Positions 15,017 through 23,782 of a DNA stretch of 64,000 bases are shown one piece after another. The notes under the pieces were generated by a model, which was not told the origin of the DNA, ran no database searches, and saw only the letters and a list, made by a program, of their open reading frames with translations. Source of the stretch: Rurimicrobium sp040387755. Its GTDB lineage: Bacteria; Bacteroidota; Bacteroidia; Chitinophagales; Chitinophagaceae. Both the position numbers and the translations under genes were made by a program. Positions within the stretch are counted from its first letter, which is position 1; every line of letters begins with the position of its first letter. The stretch spans positions 1,922,001 to 1,986,000 of the forward strand of contig JAZKDB010000002.1 in the NCBI GenBank assembly GCA_040387755.1, given 5' to 3'.

Positions 15017-16444
15017 ATGGGCAGCTTACTGATTATCGACTTTTTTGCTTTCAATGTATTGATGCTTTTATTCGCCGTTTTAATAGTTTCTTCCTACATT
15101 CTTCTGGCAATTGTATCTGTGCGCTCCTTAATTCGTTATTTGAAATCAAATGAGTTTGTAGACTATTCTGTTTTATTGTCGACTGAGCTTGCACCAGCCT
15201 TATCATTAATTGCACCGGCATATAATGAAGGGTTGACGATTGAAGAAAATATACAGTCTTTACTTTCGTTGAACTATAATAATTTTGAGATTATAGTAGT
15301 CAACGATGGTAGTAAAGACAATTCGATGGAGGTCTTGATAAAAGCCTTTCAGCTAGAGATAGTACATCGAAATTTCAATAATTTTATTGAGACAAAGCCC
15401 ATCAGAGGCGTATACAAATCCAGGAATGCAGCGTACAAAAAACTCATAGTTGTTGATAAAGTTAATGGAGGAAAAGCCGACGCACTCAACACGGGTATTA
15501 ATGTATCCAGTCATCCATATGTTGTTTGCATAGATGTAGACTGTGTATTAGACAAAGACACCTTGCTTAAATTATCCAAGCCATTTTTAGAGCAATCAAA
15601 GAAACGAATTATCGCTACAGGAGGGGTAGTGCGTATTGCTAATTCATGTATAGTCAAAAGGGGGCGTTTAATGCAAGTTAATGCACCGGAAAATTTATTG
15701 CCACGCACACAGGTAATCGAATATTTAAGAGCATTTTTATTAGGAAGAATGGCTTGGAGCAGGCTTGATGGTCTGTTGCTCATCAGTGGTGCATTTGGTA
15801 TGTTTGATAGAGAAATAGCAATCAAAGCCGGAGGTTATGATCATAAAACAGTGGGTGAGGATATGGAACTCGTAGTGAGAATGAGGAGATACATGCTGGA
15901 ACATAATTTGCCGTATTCTGTAGCGTATATTCCAGACCCATTGTGTTGGACAGAAGCTCCTGAAAGCTTGTCCATTTTTAGAAGGCAAAGAAGCCGTTGG
16001 ACCAGAGGTACGATGGAGACTCTTTGGATTCACCGTAGAATGTTTCTTAATCCAAAATATAAAATATTGGGTTTGCTCAGTTTGCCTTACTGGTTTGTGT
16101 TTGAATATCTGGCTCCTATTATTGAGTTATTGGGGCTTTTGGTTACCCTGTTATTTATCGTTTTGGGTATCATCAGCTGGAAGTTTTTTTCATTACTCGT
16201 TTTGTTTGTTTACACCTTTGCCGTGATGTTTTCGTTTCTGGCTTTGCTCACCGAAGAGTTTACTTATCATCAATACCCCAAAATAAGTGATTTCCGAAAA
16301 TTTGCGTTAACAGCATTAATAGAGCCTTTCTACTTTCATCCTTTTAGTGTCTATGCCGCTTTGAGAGGAAATTGGGAGAAAATAAAAGGAACAAAAGGCT
16401 GGGGAGATATGACAAGAAAGGGTTTTACAAAAACTAAAGTATAG
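15017..16444 (+). CDS. Processive family 2 glycosyltransferase, membrane-bound
   Basis: 475 residues with BcsA/PgaC-type architecture. One N-terminal membrane helix is followed by a GT-A domain with APAYNEG, VVNDGS (Asp ~96), NGGKADALN, DVDC (~172-175), GED (~279-281) and the product-binding RRQRSRWTRG (~321-330). At least three membrane helices close the protein. These residues are those of processive synthases that polymerise UDP-sugars and extrude the chain across the inner membrane. Last gene of the receiver/YaiO/HEAT/GT2 operon; the polymer is unknown (poly-N-acetylglucosamine or another beta-linked glycan are options). Confidence 0.9.
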   Translation: MGSLLIIDFFAFNVLMLLFAVLIVSSYILLAIVSVRSLIRYLKSNEFVDYSVLLSTELAPALSLIAPAYNEGLTIEENIQSLLSLNYNNFEIIVVNDGSKDNSMEVLIKAFQLEIVHRNFNNFIETKPIRGVYKSRNAAYKKLIVVDKVNGGKADALNTGINVSSHPYVVCIDVDCVLDKDTLLKLSKPFLEQSKKRIIATGGVVRIANSCIVKRGRLMQVNAPENLLPRTQVIEYLRAFLLGRMAWSRLDGLLLISGAFGMFDREIAIKAGGYDHKTVGEDMELVVRMRRYMLEHNLPYSVAYIPDPLCWTEAPESLSIFRRQRSRWTRGTMETLWIHRRMFLNPKYKILGLLSLPYWFVFEYLAPIIELLGLLVTLLFIVLGIISWKFFSLLVLFVYTFAVMFSFLALLTEEFTYHQYPKISDFRKFALTALIEPFYFHPFSVYAALRGNWEKIKGTKGWGDMTRKGFTKTKV

Positions 16445-16559
16445 ATTTTTGAAGGTTCGGAATACACTTAAAAACTTTGGAAGAAGCAATGGGATACATA
16501 AATCGGAACGAGATAAGAAATATTGAGACGCTATAGAGCTTAATATTATACTCCAATCC

Positions 16560-16592
16560 TCCCAAAGTCAGGTGCATTAGCGTCAGCGCATT
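16560..16592. repeat. Degenerate REP type 2
   Basis: GCATTAGCGTCAGCGCATTCCG resembles ATGTTAGCGCCAGCGCATCC from the 8761 and 10080 copies with several substitutions; the arms no longer pair well. It lies in the 242-bp gap between the GT2 and TolC genes. Confidence 0.45.
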
Positions 16593-16671
16593 CCGTACTA
16601 CAACTCGCGGAGAAAAGCTAAGCATTTTTCAGGTACATAATCTTCAATGTTTTTTTCTTGTGTAACATTAG

Positions 16672-16705
16672 TTGCTGTAAAGGTTTTTGTGCAGCAATAC
16701 TTTTG
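16672..16705 (+). promoter_or_regulatory. Promoter of the RND efflux operon
   Basis: TACTTTTG at 16698-16705 matches the -7 element TAnnTTTG. A TTG at 16672-16674 lies 23 bp upstream as the -33 element. Transcription from here would start after the GTG at 16687, supporting the ATG at 16729 as the TolC start. Confidence 0.6.
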
Positions 16706-16728
16706 CGCCTCATCCACAGAAGAGCAAA

Positions 16729-18042
16729 ATGAATCGACTACACTTGTTATTATCAGCAGCATTACTCACAATTTCGTTTGTAGGTAAAGCACAAAAGGTT
16801 ATCAGCATTTCTCAGGAAGAAGTGCTCCGCAAAATAGAAAAGGATAATCTGCAAATCAGAATTTCTGAAAAGGCTTTTGAAGCCGCAAGGGCAGATTATC
16901 GTCAATCAAATGCTTTGTTTTTGCCCAATATCAATGCGGCTCACACGGCAATTACTACAAATAATCCATTGATGGCTTTTGGTTCTAAGCTCAACCAAGA
17001 GCGCCTGGTGGCTACAGATTTTAATCCGGCCTTATTAAATAATCCGGCTAAAATCAATAATTATGCTACCAGAATAGAGGTGCAGCAGCCATTGATTAAT
17101 GTAGATGGATTGTATGAGCGTCAGGCAGCCAAAGACAAAGCAGATGCATTTGCATTACAAACAGAACGTACTAAGGAGTATTTGCAGCTGGAAGGCGCAA
17201 AGGCTTATATGCAACTGCAATTGGCCTACAAGGCAGTTGATGTATTGACAAAAGCAGACGAGACGGCTTCGGCAAATCTTAAGTTGGTACAGCAATATTA
17301 TCAGCAGGGACTGTTACAAAAAACGGATTTGCTGGCAGTGAAGGTTCGGGTAAATGAAATTGCCAATCAATTACAGTATGCCAGAAGTAACATCCAAAAT
17401 GCATCTGATTATTTAGCTTTTATGATGAATGAAGATCATATAGGCACTCTTTTCAAACCTGCTACGGCTTTAGCTGATAAAGTGACCAGCATATCGGCCC
17501 TGATGTCTTTTTCAGAAATGCGAAAGGATATTATGGCTATGGACAAATCCTCAGATGCTTATCGCAAGATGTTTCGTTCATCCAAAATGAAGTTTTTACC
17601 CCGACTGAATGCCTTTGGTTCTTATGAATTGTACGACACTAAGTTATTTAATATGCGAGCCTACGGTTACACCATCGGTGCACAGTTAAGCTGGAATCTC
17701 TTTGATGGATATAAGTCTATTGGGAAGATGGAAAGGGCTAAGGTAGATTATCAAAAGGCCCGGGCCGAGGCAGAGCAATATAAGGCACAAAGCCTGTTAG
17801 AATGGAATAAAACAAGCCGTCAGCTCAAAGATGCAGAAAACAAAGTGACACTAGCAGCACTAGCCTTAGAACAATCTCAGGAAGCATATAGAATCAGGCA
17901 AAACAGATTTACTCAGGGTTTGGAAAAAACAAGCGACTTGCTGGGCACCGAAACGCAAATGTTGCAAAAGCAACTGGAACACTTACAAGCCATTTTTGAA
18001 TACAATTTTACACAACAGTATCTGCATTTTTTAACTAAATAA
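16729..18042 (+). CDS. TolC-family outer membrane efflux protein
   Basis: 437 residues from ATG 16729. Signal peptide to about KAQ, then two repeats of long amphipathic helices with short barrel strands. Typical TolC patches are QQYYQQGLLQKTDLLAVKVR at ~190, SWNLFDGYKSIGKMERAK at ~325 and YRIRQNRFTQGLEKTSDLL near the end. It forms the trimeric outer membrane duct of a tripartite pump. It is immediately followed by the adaptor (2-bp gap) and pump genes. Confidence 0.9.
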   Translation: MNRLHLLLSAALLTISFVGKAQKVISISQEEVLRKIEKDNLQIRISEKAFEAARADYRQSNALFLPNINAAHTAITTNNPLMAFGSKLNQERLVATDFNPALLNNPAKINNYATRIEVQQPLINVDGLYERQAAKDKADAFALQTERTKEYLQLEGAKAYMQLQLAYKAVDVLTKADETASANLKLVQQYYQQGLLQKTDLLAVKVRVNEIANQLQYARSNIQNASDYLAFMMNEDHIGTLFKPATALADKVTSISALMSFSEMRKDIMAMDKSSDAYRKMFRSSKMKFLPRLNAFGSYELYDTKLFNMRAYGYTIGAQLSWNLFDGYKSIGKMERAKVDYQKARAEAEQYKAQSLLEWNKTSRQLKDAENKVTLAALALEQSQEAYRIRQNRFTQGLEKTSDLLGTETQMLQKQLEHLQAIFEYNFTQQYLHFLTK

Positions 18043-18044
18043 TC

Positions 18045-19130
18045 ATGAAGAAAATAATTATTCCTATCGCAGCATTTTCGATATTGATGCTCAACGCATC
18101 CTGTTCCTCAGATAAGAAATCTACCGCTGTGCCTGCAACAGCAATACCTGTAATGGTAAGTGCTGTACAACAAAACAGTAATAATGGTTTTGTGACAGCA
18201 AGCGGAAAGGTTGAGGCTGAAAACAGCGCAAACCTGAGTACCCGAATGATGGGCTACATTACTAAATTAAATGTCAAAGTAGGTGACAATGTAAAGGAGG
18301 GTCAATTACTGGTCAGTATCAACAATACAGATTTGCTGGCAAAAAAAGCGCAGGTTGATGCATCGGTGTTGCAAGCCAATGCAGCCTTCAATAATGCAAA
18401 AAAGGATTACGATCGTTTTGTAAATCTATACGCTCAGCAAAGTGCATCTCAAAAGGAACTGGACGACATGACGGCTCGCTATGAAATGGCTAAAGCCGGA
18501 CTGGAGGCTGCAAAGCAAATGCGTAACGAGGCCATTGCTCAGTTTTCTTATGCAAACATAACGGCTCCTTTTTCTGGTACAGTTACCAATACTTTTATCA
18601 AGGAAGGGGATATGGCCAATCCGGGTATGCCTTTGTTGAGCATTGAAGGCGTGTCTAAACTGCAGGTAGTAGCCATGGTTTCGGAAAGCGATATTGCCGC
18701 AATAAAAACAGGAATGGATGTAAGTGTGATTGTGAAATCTTTAAACAAATCATATCGGGGTAAGGTGATTGAATTAAGCCAGTCTGCCAAAAATACCGGA
18801 GGACAATATTTGGTTAAAATTGCCTTGGAGCAAACAGAATCGGTTTTGTCGGGTATGTTTGTTAATGTTCAATTTCCGGTAACACACACTGCCGCTGTCC
18901 AGGATGCAACATCAACCAGGATATTGATTCCTCAATCGGCATTAGTTCGTCAAGGTCAGCTATTGGGTGTATATAGTGTCACCAGTGAGAAGATTGCCAT
19001 TTTAAGATGGCTGCGTATAGGAAGGCAATATGGAGATCAGGTGGAAGTGCTTTCCGGTTTGTCGGCAAACGAATCTTTTATTTTATCAGCAGAGGGGAAA
19101 CTGTTTAACGGTGCTAAAGTCACGTTCTAA
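18045..19130 (+). CDS. RND efflux periplasmic adaptor (MFP), lipoprotein
   Basis: 361 residues. Signal peptide with Cys ~20 (LNASCSS), so lipid-anchored. The first lipoyl half is GYITKLNVKVGDNVKEGQLL (~70-90), then a helical hairpin rich in Ala/Gln/Lys. The second lipoyl half is ITAPFSGTVTNTFIKEGD (~170-188), then a beta-barrel domain (VVAMVSESDIAAIKTGM) and a membrane-proximal end. It couples the TolC duct to the RND pump. Part of a tight operon on the TolC side; an unusual 150-bp structured gap separates it from the pump gene. Confidence 0.92.
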   Translation: MKKIIIPIAAFSILMLNASCSSDKKSTAVPATAIPVMVSAVQQNSNNGFVTASGKVEAENSANLSTRMMGYITKLNVKVGDNVKEGQLLVSINNTDLLAKKAQVDASVLQANAAFNNAKKDYDRFVNLYAQQSASQKELDDMTARYEMAKAGLEAAKQMRNEAIAQFSYANITAPFSGTVTNTFIKEGDMANPGMPLLSIEGVSKLQVVAMVSESDIAAIKTGMDVSVIVKSLNKSYRGKVIELSQSAKNTGGQYLVKIALEQTESVLSGMFVNVQFPVTHTAAVQDATSTRILIPQSALVRQGQLLGVYSVTSEKIAILRWLRIGRQYGDQVEVLSGLSANESFILSAEGKLFNGAKVTF

Positions 19131-19151
19131 ATTATCATTTCTAAGTAACCA

Positions 19152-19251
19152 AGTCTGAGGTATAGTAGTTGAGATTATCCGGGTTGTTATTCCGGAGATT
19201 GAAACATATAGCCCTGGCAGGGGGCAGCGCTGCATGCGTTTGCCTCAGGTT
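19152..19251 (+). other. Candidate structured RNA element inside the efflux operon
   Basis: The 150-bp gap between adaptor and pump genes folds well on paper. A closing stem pairs 19152-19160 with 19243-19251 (CTGAGG/CCTCAG core). Inside are TCCGG/CCGGA (19179-19197), GCCC/GGGC (19211-19225) and the perfect palindrome GCAGCGCTGC (19224-19233). It is GC-richer than its flanks and codes for nothing obvious. It may be an intra-operon attenuator, processing site or riboswitch-like element; I recognise no known class. Confidence 0.3.
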
Positions 19252-19280
19252 ATGTCCACACAAAAAATAATTATAGTATT

Positions 19281-22200
19281 ATGCAAGAAGGTATATCAGG
19301 CAAAATCGCCCACTTTTTTATCAACTCTAAGTTAACTATTCTTTTAATGGTTGCCTTAATGATTATTGGGGTATATAGCTCTTTTCTAATTCCCCGTGAA
19401 GAAGAACCTCAGATAAATGTTCCGATGGCCGATGTTATGATTGGCTATCCGGGGGCTAGTCCGTCTGAAGTAGAAAGCAGGATAGTGAAGCCACTGGAAC
19501 AAATTATTTCTAACATCAAAGGGGTAGAACATGTACATAGTCAGGCAATGAATGGACAAGCAATGCTGATTGTTCAATTCTATGTTGGACAAGATGTAGA
19601 ACGTTCTTATGTAAAATTATATGATGAACTGAAGAAGCATGAGCACATGTTTCCACAAGGTATTTATCCCCCTGTTGTCAAGACTCGTTCTATCGACGAT
19701 GTACCAATGCTGGGTTTGACCTTATGGAGCGAAAAGTATGATGATTACCAACTGCGGCAAATAGCCGAAGAAATAACAACCGAGGTAGAGAAAGTAAAGG
19801 ATGTAGCAATAACTAAAGAGATTGGAGGAAGAAGCAGAGTAGTAAAAGTGGTTTTGGACAAGGATAAAATGGCGGAGAACGCTGTTGATGCTTTGGGTAT
19901 CATGCACATGATAGAAGCCAATAACGGAAGCTCTCAGTCTGGTTCTTTTGTCAACAATGATCAGGAGTTTTTGGTGACCACAGGTCAATTCTTATCTAGT
20001 GCAGAAGATGTGGAGAATTTAGTAGTAGGAGTTAATAAAAACATGCCTGTTTATTTAAAGCAGGTGGCTCGTATAGAAGATGGTCCCTCATCTTCTAAGA
20101 GTTATGTCTCTTTTGGATATGGTAAGACGAACAAAGAGCATAAGGCTAATCAATCTGAATATCCTGCTGTTACTATTTCCATAGCCAAAGTAAAAGGTGC
20201 TGATGCCATGAAAATTTCAGAGAAGATTTTGGAAAAGGTAGAGCATCTTAAACAATCTATCATTCCCACAGAAGTTCATCTTGAGGTGACCAGAAACTAT
20301 GGGGAAACGGCTTCGCACAAAGTAGGTGAATTGCTGATGCACCTGGGTGTTGCCATTATAGCTGTAACGGTCCTCGTTATTCTGGCAATGGGCTGGAGAG
20401 GCGGTTTGGTGGTATTTTTCTCTGTTCCGCTCACTTTTGCTTTAACCTTATTTGCCTATTATTTATTGGGTTATACGCTTAACAGAATTACCCTTTTTGC
20501 ATTGGTATTTGTGGTAGGTATTGTGGTAGATGACAGTATTATTATTGCAGAAAACATGCATCGGCATTTCAAGATGAAGCGACTGCCCTTTATGCAGGCG
20601 GCTATCTATGCTATTAATGAAGTAGGCAACCCTACTATTTTAGCAACGTTCACGGTTATTGCAGCTATTTTGCCCATGGCTTTTGTGTCTGGTATGATGG
20701 GGCCATATATGAGCCCGATGCCTATAGGTGCATCTATAGCTATGTTGCTTTCATTATTTGTTGCATTAACAGTAACCCCCTATCTGGGTTACCATTTACT
20801 AAAGGAAAAAGATGAACAAGCGCATAAAAAAGAACAAGGCTTAGAAACAAGCTGGATTTTTAAAGTGTATAGTAGAATTGAACGTCCGTTTTTAGAAAAC
20901 AATAAAAAACGAAATGTTCTGTTTGCTATTACGATTATTCTGTTGCTGGGTTCTATGGGTATGTTCTTCACAAAGTCGGTAGTCGTAAAAATGTTGCCTT
21001 TTGATAATAAGAATGAATTTCAGGTGGTAATAGATATGCCTGAAGGCACAACTTTAGAACGAACTGCGGCTGTGACCAAAGAGATTGCACAGTATCTGGC
21101 TACAATACCTGAAGTACTCAATTATCAAAATTATGTTGGCACATCTGCGCCTATTACATTTAATGGCTTGGTTAGGCATTATGATATGCGCGGTGGAAGT
21201 AATATGGCTGATATACAAGTCAACCTTTTGCATAAAGAAGGTAGGGATTTACAAAGCCACGATATTGCCAAACAAGTTCGTCCTGCAATTCAGAAAATTG
21301 CTAAGAGATATGGCGCTAATGTCAAAATTATTGAAGTGCCACCTGGACCTCCGGTACTTTCTACACTCGTTGCAGAGATATATGGACCAGACTATAAAGA
21401 GCAAATTAAAGTGGCGCATCAGGTCAAGTCTATATTAGAAAAAACCAATGACATTGTTGATATTGACTGGATGGTGGAGGATAATCAGATTGAGTATAAA
21501 CTGGTAGTGGATAAAGAAAAGGCTATGCTGAATGGTATTGCACCACAGCAGGTTGTGGGTAATTTAACCTATCTGCTTAAAGAATATCCTGTTTCTACTC
21601 TTTATGATGAGCATGCCAATAATAGTGTTGGTATAGTATTGGCACTGGACGATAAAGACAAAACCAGTTTGCATGATATTCAACAAATGAAAATCAAAGG
21701 AGCTCAGGGCAATGTCATTGCGGTAAGTGATCTGGTAAAAGTGGTGAGCGATACATTACAAAAGACGATTTTCAGAAAAGACCAAAAACGAGTGGTGTAT
21801 GTAACAGCGGATATGGCTGGTGCGCTGGAAAGCCCTGTTTATGCTATTTTGGGTATGAACGAACAATTGCAAAAAATGAAGCTACCCAAAGGCTATGAGG
21901 TTAATGAATTGTATATGGAACAACCATCAGATGAGCGCAACTTTGCCGTTAAATGGGATGGCGAATGGCAAGTGACTTTAGAAGTATTTAGAGATTTGGG
22001 GGCAGCATTTCTTGTGGTAATTATCGTGATTTATATGCTTATTGTGGGCTGGTTTCAGAATTTTAAAACCCCTATAGTCATGATGATGGCCATCCCGCTT
22101 TCTTTAGTGGGTATTGTATTAGGACATTGGTTGCTAGGCGCTTTTTTTACCGCTACTTCTTTTATTGGCATGATTGCATTGGCGGGGGTCATGGTGCGGA

Positions 22201-22502
22201 ATTCTGTTTTGCTTATTGACTTTATAGAAATCAGACTGAATGATGGGATACCCCTCAAACAAGCTATTATCGAAGCCGGTGCGGTAAGAACCACTCCAAT
22301 ATTATTAACTACAGGAGCCGTAGTAATCGGCGCTTCTATCATTCTGTTTGATCCGATTTTTCAAGGTCTGGCAATTTCCTTAGTGGCCGGAGCAATTGTT
22401 TCGACTATTCTTACGCTGATTGTAGTTCCCTTGATTTATTACATTACCGAAAGGAAAAAATGGGAAAAAAACTTGTCAAAAGAAGAGAAAACAGATAAAT
22501 AA
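19281..22502 (+). CDS. RND-family efflux pump permease
   Basis: 1073 residues, full length for the AcrB/HAE1-like class. TM1 is at ~15-35. The first periplasmic loop opens YPGASPSEVESRIVKPLEQ. Around 405-425 is FVVGIVVDDSIIIAENM with the paired Asp of the proton relay in TM4. The second half repeats the architecture (FIGMIALAGVMVRNSVLLID near 960). It exports small molecules by proton antiport; the substrate is unknown, though AcrB-type rather than CzcA-type Asp pairing argues for organic compounds over metals. It is followed by PII-like and DUF2892 genes in the same operon. Confidence 0.93.
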   Translation: MQEGISGKIAHFFINSKLTILLMVALMIIGVYSSFLIPREEEPQINVPMADVMIGYPGASPSEVESRIVKPLEQIISNIKGVEHVHSQAMNGQAMLIVQFYVGQDVERSYVKLYDELKKHEHMFPQGIYPPVVKTRSIDDVPMLGLTLWSEKYDDYQLRQIAEEITTEVEKVKDVAITKEIGGRSRVVKVVLDKDKMAENAVDALGIMHMIEANNGSSQSGSFVNNDQEFLVTTGQFLSSAEDVENLVVGVNKNMPVYLKQVARIEDGPSSSKSYVSFGYGKTNKEHKANQSEYPAVTISIAKVKGADAMKISEKILEKVEHLKQSIIPTEVHLEVTRNYGETASHKVGELLMHLGVAIIAVTVLVILAMGWRGGLVVFFSVPLTFALTLFAYYLLGYTLNRITLFALVFVVGIVVDDSIIIAENMHRHFKMKRLPFMQAAIYAINEVGNPTILATFTVIAAILPMAFVSGMMGPYMSPMPIGASIAMLLSLFVALTVTPYLGYHLLKEKDEQAHKKEQGLETSWIFKVYSRIERPFLENNKKRNVLFAITIILLLGSMGMFFTKSVVVKMLPFDNKNEFQVVIDMPEGTTLERTAAVTKEIAQYLATIPEVLNYQNYVGTSAPITFNGLVRHYDMRGGSNMADIQVNLLHKEGRDLQSHDIAKQVRPAIQKIAKRYGANVKIIEVPPGPPVLSTLVAEIYGPDYKEQIKVAHQVKSILEKTNDIVDIDWMVEDNQIEYKLVVDKEKAMLNGIAPQQVVGNLTYLLKEYPVSTLYDEHANNSVGIVLALDDKDKTSLHDIQQMKIKGAQGNVIAVSDLVKVVSDTLQKTIFRKDQKRVVYVTADMAGALESPVYAILGMNEQLQKMKLPKGYEVNELYMEQPSDERNFAVKWDGEWQVTLEVFRDLGAAFLVVIIVIYMLIVGWFQNFKTPIVMMMAIPLSLVGIVLGHWLLGAFFTATSFIGMIALAGVMVRNSVLLIDFIEIRLNDGIPLKQAIIEAGAVRTTPILLTTGAVVIGASIILFDPIFQGLAISLVAGAIVSTILTLIVVPLIYYITERKKWEKNLSKEEKTDK

Positions 22503-22530
22503 CAGCACAATTTTTTAAAACAAAATCCAT

Positions 22531-22836
22531 ATGAAATTAATGGTTGTCACCGCTATCAGGGCATACGAAAGCGATATAAAAAAAATAATGAAAGAAGCGT
22601 CAATTGGCGCGTATACTTACAAGCATGTCACAGGCTTTAAGGATAGTTCGCTGGATGCTGTCAGTACAAATTGGTTTGGGACAGAAATGTGTGAAAACGA
22701 ATCTGTTTTATTTTTTGCAATGGTAGATTCTGCTGTATCAGAAAACGCAATGGCTTTCATTGAACGTTTTAACCAATCGCAGGAGTCTTCCTCGAGGGTA
22801 CATGTAGCTATTCTTGATATCGGAAAAACAAATTAA
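22531..22836 (+). CDS. PII-like small regulatory protein
   Basis: 101 residues with a ferredoxin-like alternation. It opens MKLMVVTAIRAYESDIKKIM, has a central YKHVTGF and a last strand VHVAILDIG. The size and the K-L-M-V-V-T start fit the PII/CutA superfamily, whose trimers bind nucleotides or other small ligands. The T-loop Tyr of classical GlnB is absent. Location directly behind an RND pump suggests it tunes the pump or senses its substrate (inference). Spacing to the pump is 28 bp. Confidence 0.65.
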   Translation: MKLMVVTAIRAYESDIKKIMKEASIGAYTYKHVTGFKDSSLDAVSTNWFGTEMCENESVLFFAMVDSAVSENAMAFIERFNQSQESSSRVHVAILDIGKTN

Positions 22837-22843
22837 ACAAACT

Positions 22844-23029
22844 ATGAAAAACAGAATTATTCATGCTGTTGCAGGTCTTTTTATTTTGTTGAGTCTGCTA
22901 TTGGCTTATTATGTTCATCCTAATTGGTATTGGTTTACTGCATTTGTGGGTGCCAATCTTTTACAGTCTTCAATTACCAGTTGGTGTTTGATGGCAAGCA
23001 TTTTAAGTAAGTTCGGAATTAAAGATTAG
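22844..23029 (+). CDS. DUF2892-type small inner membrane protein
   Basis: 61 residues from ATG 22844; the longer frame from 22814 overlaps the previous gene. Two predicted membrane helices (AVAGLFILLSLLLAYYV and WYWFTAFVGANLLQSSIT) with an HPNW-W turn are typical of the DUF2892/YgaP-tail family. Such proteins are often found alone or fused to rhodanese domains. It overlaps no other gene, starts 7 bp after the PII-like stop and ends the efflux operon. Confidence 0.75.
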   Translation: MKNRIIHAVAGLFILLSLLLAYYVHPNWYWFTAFVGANLLQSSITSWCLMASILSKFGIKD

Positions 23030-23232
23030 TTTACCGTCTGCCTTAAGCAAGACCCAAAATTACTTACAATATTTCCAGGCTTTTTTCAGACCTAATAAGT
23101 ATTTAATGCCCTTTTAGCTGCGTTTATTTTGTAGTATGAATTGAACTGATATTGCAACGTAACGCTGGTCATGATTTTCTAGAATACCAACAACTATTTG
23201 CCGATAGTGCAAAAATTATTTTAACCTAACAA

Positions 23233-23260
23233 CAAAGCCACAACAAACGTTGTGGCTTTG
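23233..23260. terminator. Bidirectional terminator between convergent units
   Basis: CAAAGCCACAAC (23233-23244) pairs perfectly with GTTGTGGCTTTG (23249-23260) around a 4-nt loop. It serves the receiver-like gene on the minus strand and possibly the efflux operon 200 bp upstream. Confidence 0.8.
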
Positions 23261-23281
23261 TATTGAAGTATCACTAAGGAA

Positions 23282-23635
23282 TTAATTAAAAGTGCCGTTG
23301 AAAAAATTGAAACGGGCTTTATTATCAGCCTCGCGCTGATCCAACGCCTCGCGGATTTCGTTTTCCAGCAATCCGCTGCCACCCCCATAATGCTGGATAA
23401 TAATAATCTCTGGTTGCTGAAAACGAAATACATTGCGCAGCTTGCTTTCGCTGGCTTCTTCTATGCCACTGCTCAGCAATACAATGTCGTATTGCATCTG
23501 CTGAAAAAGCAAAATCGCTTCCTCATCCTCGTAGGCCACTGTGCATTGCCAGGCCTCGTTTTTCTCTATCAGGCGCTGCAGTATCGGAACAATTTCTCTA
23601 TTCCGGCCCACCACTAATATTTGTATTCTGTCCAT
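23282..23635 (-). CDS. Degenerate receiver-domain protein
   Basis: 117 residues. The fold pattern is that of a receiver: strand IQILVVGRN, helix NREIVPILQRLIEK, strand CTVAYED, helix, strand YDIVLLSSGIEE, then PEIIIIQHYGG and a final helix. The acidic pair after beta1 is replaced (GRNRE) and the expected phospho-Asp after beta3 is Ser (LLSSG). No Lys is visible at the usual position, so it probably cannot be phosphorylated in the classical way. It may act as a constitutive or ligand-gated pseudo-receiver; the partner is unknown. A hairpin at 23652 lies just upstream. Confidence 0.65.
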   Translation of the reverse strand: MDRIQILVVGRNREIVPILQRLIEKNEAWQCTVAYEDEEAILLFQQMQYDIVLLSSGIEEASESKLRNVFRFQQPEIIIIQHYGGGSGLLENEIREALDQREADNKARFNFFNGTFN

Positions 23636-23651
23636 TATCTAAAAATATTTG

Positions 23652-23687
23652 AAACAGCCCGAATTGCAAAATTCGGGCTGTTTTTTT
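23652..23687. terminator. Intrinsic terminator hairpin
   Basis: AAACAGCCCGAAT (23652-23664) pairs perfectly with ATTCGGGCTGTTT (23671-23683) and runs into T8 on the plus strand. On the minus strand it lies between the YceI gene and the receiver-like gene and would insulate them. Confidence 0.75.
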
Positions 23688-23782
23688 TGCATTGTGTTAG
23701 CATTGTTTTACAATGATTAACTAACTAAATCATTCACGCATCGTTGGGATAACAGTGATGTGGTCTAACATTGAAATAATCA

